A stretch of 64,000 bases of DNA from Virgibacillus subterraneus (GTDB lineage: Bacteria > Bacillota > Bacilli > Bacillales > Amphibacillaceae): positions 539,549 through 603,548 of the forward strand of contig NZ_FOEH01000002.1 in NCBI RefSeq assembly GCF_900110695.1. Direction: 5' to 3'. Shown piece after piece: positions 61,602-64,000 of this stretch (the stretch's first letter is position 1; each line of letters opens with the position of its first letter). Position numbers and translations under genes: made by a program. The notes beneath the pieces are model-generated. The model saw nothing but the letters and a program-made list of their open reading frames with translations. It had not been told where the DNA came from and ran no database searches.

Positions 61602-61637
61602 GCTTATTAAACAATCGCGCCCGATTGCTTAATAAAT
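61602..61637 (-). repeat. Extra inner-arm copy beside S14 (subfamily 2)
   Basis: GCTTATTAAACAATCGCGCC-CGATTGCTTAATAAATCC lies 10 bp after the S14 inner arm. It is a solo arm with a subfamily 2 core (GCGCCCGATTG), perhaps the scar of a lost cassette. Confidence 0.7.
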
Positions 61638-61761
61638 CCTATTAATTATAATGACTTCTTCATAAAAATCTGTTCTTATTTACAGAAATTTTTCTTTGAA
61701 TAAAAGCTTTCTGATAGACAACTATTAGATGTTAGAAGATAGATACGTCCAATAGTATAGA

Positions 61762-62091
61762 TTAATCAGAGGTGTATAGTTTATTTAATGATATCTCCCA
61801 ACATAACTTTCCCCACTCTGTCAGTGTATTATAGACCTCGATTTCATCAAATTCCCCAATTTCATTGATTATTTCTTTGTACTTCTGATCCAGTTCCTTT
61901 CTATCTTTACATTGACCTAAAAGTAGAGAACTATTGATTAGCTTTATTAACTTTTCGTTGTCTTCTCGTCCCTCCTGGAACAACTCCATTAATGTTGATA
62001 ATAAATTAAGGTCTGAGTTAATCTCTATATACCCTTTGTAACTTTTATTCACTTTTACTAAATCAAATAAATTTTCAGGTTGTTTGTTCAT
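61762..62091 (-). CDS. Hypothetical acidic helical protein (109 residues)
   Basis: The protein begins MNKQPENLFDLVKVNKSYKGYIEI; it is helical with clusters of acidic residues (LMELFQEGREDNEKLIKLI; EYKEIINEIGEFDEIEVYN) and ends SLNKLYTSD. AGAGGTGATACCA-ATG gives the start. No family recognised. It is a single-gene cassette between S14 and S15. Confidence 0.6.
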   Translation of the reverse strand: MNKQPENLFDLVKVNKSYKGYIEINSDLNLLSTLMELFQEGREDNEKLIKLINSSLLLGQCKDRKELDQKYKEIINEIGEFDEIEVYNTLTEWGKLCWEISLNKLYTSD

Positions 62092-62250
62092 TGGTATCAC
62101 CTCTTCTTTATTTTATAAGCATTTTGAGGATATTACATCCTTCTAGAGGTGGAGTTGTTTCACGCCAAGTGATATGGTGGTTGTTGTTCATTTTTAAACA
62201 AATAGAGGTGTATATCCTTCTTAGAATATAGCTCCCTTTTGACAATGGTC

Positions 62251-62327
62251 GTATTCAATAAACTGGCCCTTTAAGCAAATGTAGACGCAAGCCTTATTCA
62301 ATTCTCGCGCCCTTACCCGGAAGATAG
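62251..62327 (-). repeat. Cassette site S15 (subfamily 2)
   Basis: Outer arm TATTCAATAAACTGGCCCTT-TAAGCAAATG, then GACGCAAGCCTTATTCAATTCTCGCGCCC, ending TTACCCGGAAG. The ACTGGCCCTTTAAG outer core and the GCGCCC inner core go together as in S1 and S2. Confidence 0.75.
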
Positions 62328-62334
62328 CTATTTA

Positions 62335-62637
62335 TTAATAACTTTCTACTTTTTTGCTAGAAATTTCATAAGCAAAGTATCCAAATAATAAACCTATTCC
62401 AGCTCCCAAACCAACTGTAGATAATAAGGAGATTGGGAAAAATACGCTGAGAAGTACAGCAACAGCACAACCAATCATCATTCCGAGTGGTATTAAACTA
62501 TCTAATAAATTTTGATCGCCTTTTGATTTTTTCTTACCCAGGGTGCCTTTCTGATATTTATGCTTAATTCTAATAACTACAAATACTGCAATCTCACCCG
62601 CTATTACAACAGGTAGTGAAATACGCGCAATTTCCAA
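62335..62637 (-). CDS. Hypothetical small membrane protein (100 residues)
   Basis: It has three hydrophobic segments (LPVVIAGEIAVFVVIRI; LIPLGMMIGCAVAVLLSVFF; LLSTVGLGAGIGLLFGYFAY) with a basic loop (KHKYQKGTLGKKKSKGDQ). The start appears to be TTG 62637; the site AAGGGAGCG is about 20 bases upstream, further than usual, so the start is uncertain. Unknown function. Confidence 0.6.
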   Translation of the reverse strand: MEIARISLPVVIAGEIAVFVVIRIKHKYQKGTLGKKKSKGDQNLLDSLIPLGMMIGCAVAVLLSVFFPISLLSTVGLGAGIGLLFGYFAYEISSKKVESY

Positions 62638-62703
62638 TGCTAAGCTTATATTAGACGCTCCCTTCTTTCACTTTTTAATTGATCCAATTTTAACATAATT
62701 TAT

Positions 62704-62774
62704 TCTGTTAAATGGTCCTTATATCCAGTTTAGGCGCTAATACTTATTCCTGATTAGCGCCCGATTGTGGCAAT
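62704..62774 (-). repeat. Cassette site S16 (subfamily 2)
   Basis: Outer arm CTGTTAAATGGTCCTTATAT-CC, stem GGCGCTAAT / ATTAGCGCC, then CGATTGTGGCAATG. The hairpin with GGCGC/GCGCC is a strong dyad. Confidence 0.75.
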
Positions 62775-62840
62775 GTCAATTAAGTTCTTCAGCCAATGGA
62801 ATAAGGTAAACCAAAGAAGGTAAGAGATAAAAAGAAGAAT

Positions 62841-63191
62841 TTAACCGTGCTTTCTCGTTTCATATTCTTCGGTTACTTGTACGACTGGCTCATCCCAAGG
62901 GTGATTAGGATAAATGCCTTCTTCAATTACTTTTGATAGTAAATTTTTATCTCTTGGAATGGAAAATTCTATTTTAAAAGATGTTACTTGCTTCCTCTCC
63001 CCTATACTACCCTCTGTTGGCACAGAATTTTCTGAAGGGACGAATTGTTCTATTCCATCATTGGAATGCCACGCTACGTTCTTGTAGTTTCCATAAATTA
63101 AACCATCAACACTTAACACACCTTCAATTACTCTATCCAAAGATTCTGGAACCACATAAGTATTAATTCTGTATATTGGTATTAATTTCAT
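62841..63191 (-). CDS. Stand-alone CutA/NIF3-insertion-like domain protein
   Basis: The 116-residue protein (ATG 63191 behind GGGAGGAAAAGAATT) resembles the insertion domain of YqfO/NIF3 proteins and CutA: YVVPESLDRVIEGVLSVDGLIYGNYKNVAWHS, FVPSENSVPTEGSIGERKQVTSFKIEFSIPRD, HPWDEPVVQVTEEY. The fold is a ferredoxin-like trimer related to PII. Family members are often metal- or nucleotide-linked; function unknown. It is unusual as a single domain. It is a single-gene cassette. Confidence 0.65.
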   Translation of the reverse strand: MKLIPIYRINTYVVPESLDRVIEGVLSVDGLIYGNYKNVAWHSNDGIEQFVPSENSVPTEGSIGERKQVTSFKIEFSIPRDKNLLSKVIEEGIYPNHPWDEPVVQVTEEYETRKHG

Positions 63192-63292
63192 AATTCTTTT
63201 CCTCCCAATTACTCTTTTCGATAATAACCTTTTACCACAGTTTCGCTCCATATATGCTGGCCAGCTGAATTCTATAAGTGATTTTATTTTTA

Positions 63293-63367
63293 CAAGGCGT
63301 TACTTAATTATATGGCCCGATTCTGGCACATATTTATTCGATTATCGCACCCGTTACCTGAATAACG
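63293..63367 (-). repeat. Cassette site S17
   Basis: Outer arm CAAGGCGTTACTTAATTATA-TGGCCCGATTCTGGCAC, inner arm TTATTCGATTATCGCACCCG-TTACCTGAATAACG. It mixes features of both subfamilies (GGCGTTA and TGGCCCGAT on the left). Confidence 0.7.
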
Positions 63368-63372
63368 ACAGG

Positions 63373-63543
63373 TTATACTTTTCCAAATTTATCCTTTTTA
63401 AATAACCCAATAACCGTAATTAAAATACCAATAATCATAATGAAAAATTCTCCATCTCCAGGTACTATAGATGAGTTTTCTTCCAGATACAATACCACTA
63501 TCATTATTGCAATTCCTAATAACATTATTTTTATAGAACGCAT
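63373..63543 (-). CDS. Tiny membrane protein (56 residues)
   Basis: A short gene with two hydrophobic helices: MRSIKIMLLGIAIMIVVLYL, a loop EENSSIVPGDGEFF, then IMIIGILITVIGLF and a basic tail KKDKFGKV. GGGGGGGGATTAA-ATG gives the start. Unknown function. It ends 6 bp from site S17 and forms a single-gene cassette. Confidence 0.65.
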   Translation of the reverse strand: MRSIKIMLLGIAIMIVVLYLEENSSIVPGDGEFFIMIIGILITVIGLFKKDKFGKV

Positions 63544-63560
63544 TTAATCCCCCCCCCACC

Positions 63561-63708
63561 TTATTCAAGAAACCTGCTGCGTTAATTTAAGTACATCTGT
63601 TCACACAATTTATTTTAACATAAAATTCCAATGATTCTTCAAATACAAAAATAGGATCGCCGTAATCGACGATCCCTTGTTAAACTCTTGCACCCTATAG
63701 TTAAATAA
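63561..63708 (-). repeat. Cassette site S18 (subfamily 1, well conserved)
   Basis: Outer arm TTATTCAAGAAACCTGCTGC-GTTAATTTAAG, hairpin GGATCGCCGT / GACGATCC (63654-63675), inner arm TTGTTAAACTCTTGCACCCT-ATAGTTAAATAA (63677-63708). Very close to S5 and S6. Confidence 0.88.
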
Positions 63709-63719
63709 ACTTCTAGTTT

Positions 63720-63908
63720 TTAGTCATTATCATTGCGGGTGAATTTGTCAGCTAATTTTGCGCCGATATAAGCACCTAAACCAGCAATTAAGCCAATTAT
63801 AATTTCCCTATAACTAGAATTTGGAACGAACATGCTTGCTGCAAAAGCAAATAGACCAGTAATGAGTCCTACCAAAACACCTTGTGACCAACTTCTCTTT
63901 CTTTTCAT
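63720..63908 (-). CDS. Small membrane protein (62 residues)
   Basis: It has a basic N-terminus (MKRKRSWSQG) and two membrane helices (VLVGLITGLFAFAASMFV; REIIIGLIAGLGAYIGAKLA) separated by a short loop PNSSY, and ends DKFTRNDND. AGGAGGTAGAA-ATG gives the start. Unknown function. It lies between S18 and S19. Confidence 0.65.
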   Translation of the reverse strand: MKRKRSWSQGVLVGLITGLFAFAASMFVPNSSYREIIIGLIAGLGAYIGAKLADKFTRNDND

Positions 63909-63975
63909 TTCTACCTCCTATGCTTTTCTTAGCCATTTTATTTCTAAATCATTAGGAACTGCCTCATCGACAACT

Positions 63976-64000
63976 CCTTGTTTCACTTTTGCACCCGTTA
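63976..64000 (-). repeat. Cassette site S19 (cut by window edge)
   Basis: CCTTGTTTCACTTTTGCACC-CGTTA is the start of a subfamily 1 inner arm. The array therefore continues beyond the window. Confidence 0.75.

Noticed and set aside
49102..64000. CRISPR array (regularly repeated elements)
   Set aside because: The repeats are 60-150 bp apart arms around genes of different length, with no short uniform spacers and no cas genes.

Overview
The window is chromosomal DNA from a low-GC, spore-forming Bacillaceae, most like the halotolerant Oceanobacillus/Virgibacillus/Lentibacillus group. I infer this from Bacillus-type gene order (dnaD-nth / ponA-recU / yppC / sspM / yppE / gpsB / rnpB / ypsC / ypwA), a spore-protein gene (sspM), strong AGGAGG ribosome sites and frequent TTG/GTG starts. 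The species is not determined.

Left part (1-46.5 kb) is mostly core genome. It holds DNA repair and cell-wall genes (nth, ponA, recU), a type B RNase P RNA, a ba3-type oxidase (cbaA, cbaB and a 48-codon third gene), the polyketide pair bcsA-ypbQ, a queuosine-precursor transporter under a preQ1-I riboswitch, a cold-shock gene, fhs, thyA-dfrA-mobA, a Tat system (two tatA plus tatC), sbcDC, msrAB, and a 7-kb nitrate-respiration operon. That operon runs hemerythrin, two unknown genes, then narGHJI, and has a good Fnr box at about -38. mobA (molybdenum cofactor) and Tat lie close by but are separate units. A Rieske/FAD oxidoreductase and the divergent citR/citA pair close this part. Two dispersed intergenic repeat families occur: an AT-rich one of about 140 bp (6 copies) and a GC-rich one.

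At 46,607-46,634 there is a 28-bp site that differs at only two positions from the B. subtilis dif site as I remember it. This places the window at the replication terminus. It fits a strand switch: genes are mostly on + before it, and almost every gene after the adjacent + strand recombinase is on -. Next to dif sit helically spaced CATAAT repeats, a tyrosine recombinase broken by one frameshift, a second recombinase lacking its first catalytic arginine, and an EAL-protein remnant.

Right part (49-64 kb) is the most unusual. It is an array of small unrelated genes, all on the - strand, mostly one (sometimes two) per unit, and each unit is followed within a few tens of bases by a conserved element. 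These are AdaA plus a permease, several GNATs, VOC, DHFR-like, MazG-like, MarR/YciI, a CutA-like domain, tiny membrane proteins and several broken genes. The element has an inner and an outer partly palindromic arm, with a hairpin between them in the longer copies. I count 19 copies including degenerate ones. In shape and gene content this resembles an integron cassette array with attC-like sites, but in a Bacillota chromosome and without a recognisable integron integrase. Several elements also look like Rho-independent terminators. This is my main candidate for an undescribed system; the recombinase that moves the cassettes, if any, is not proven and may lie outside the window.
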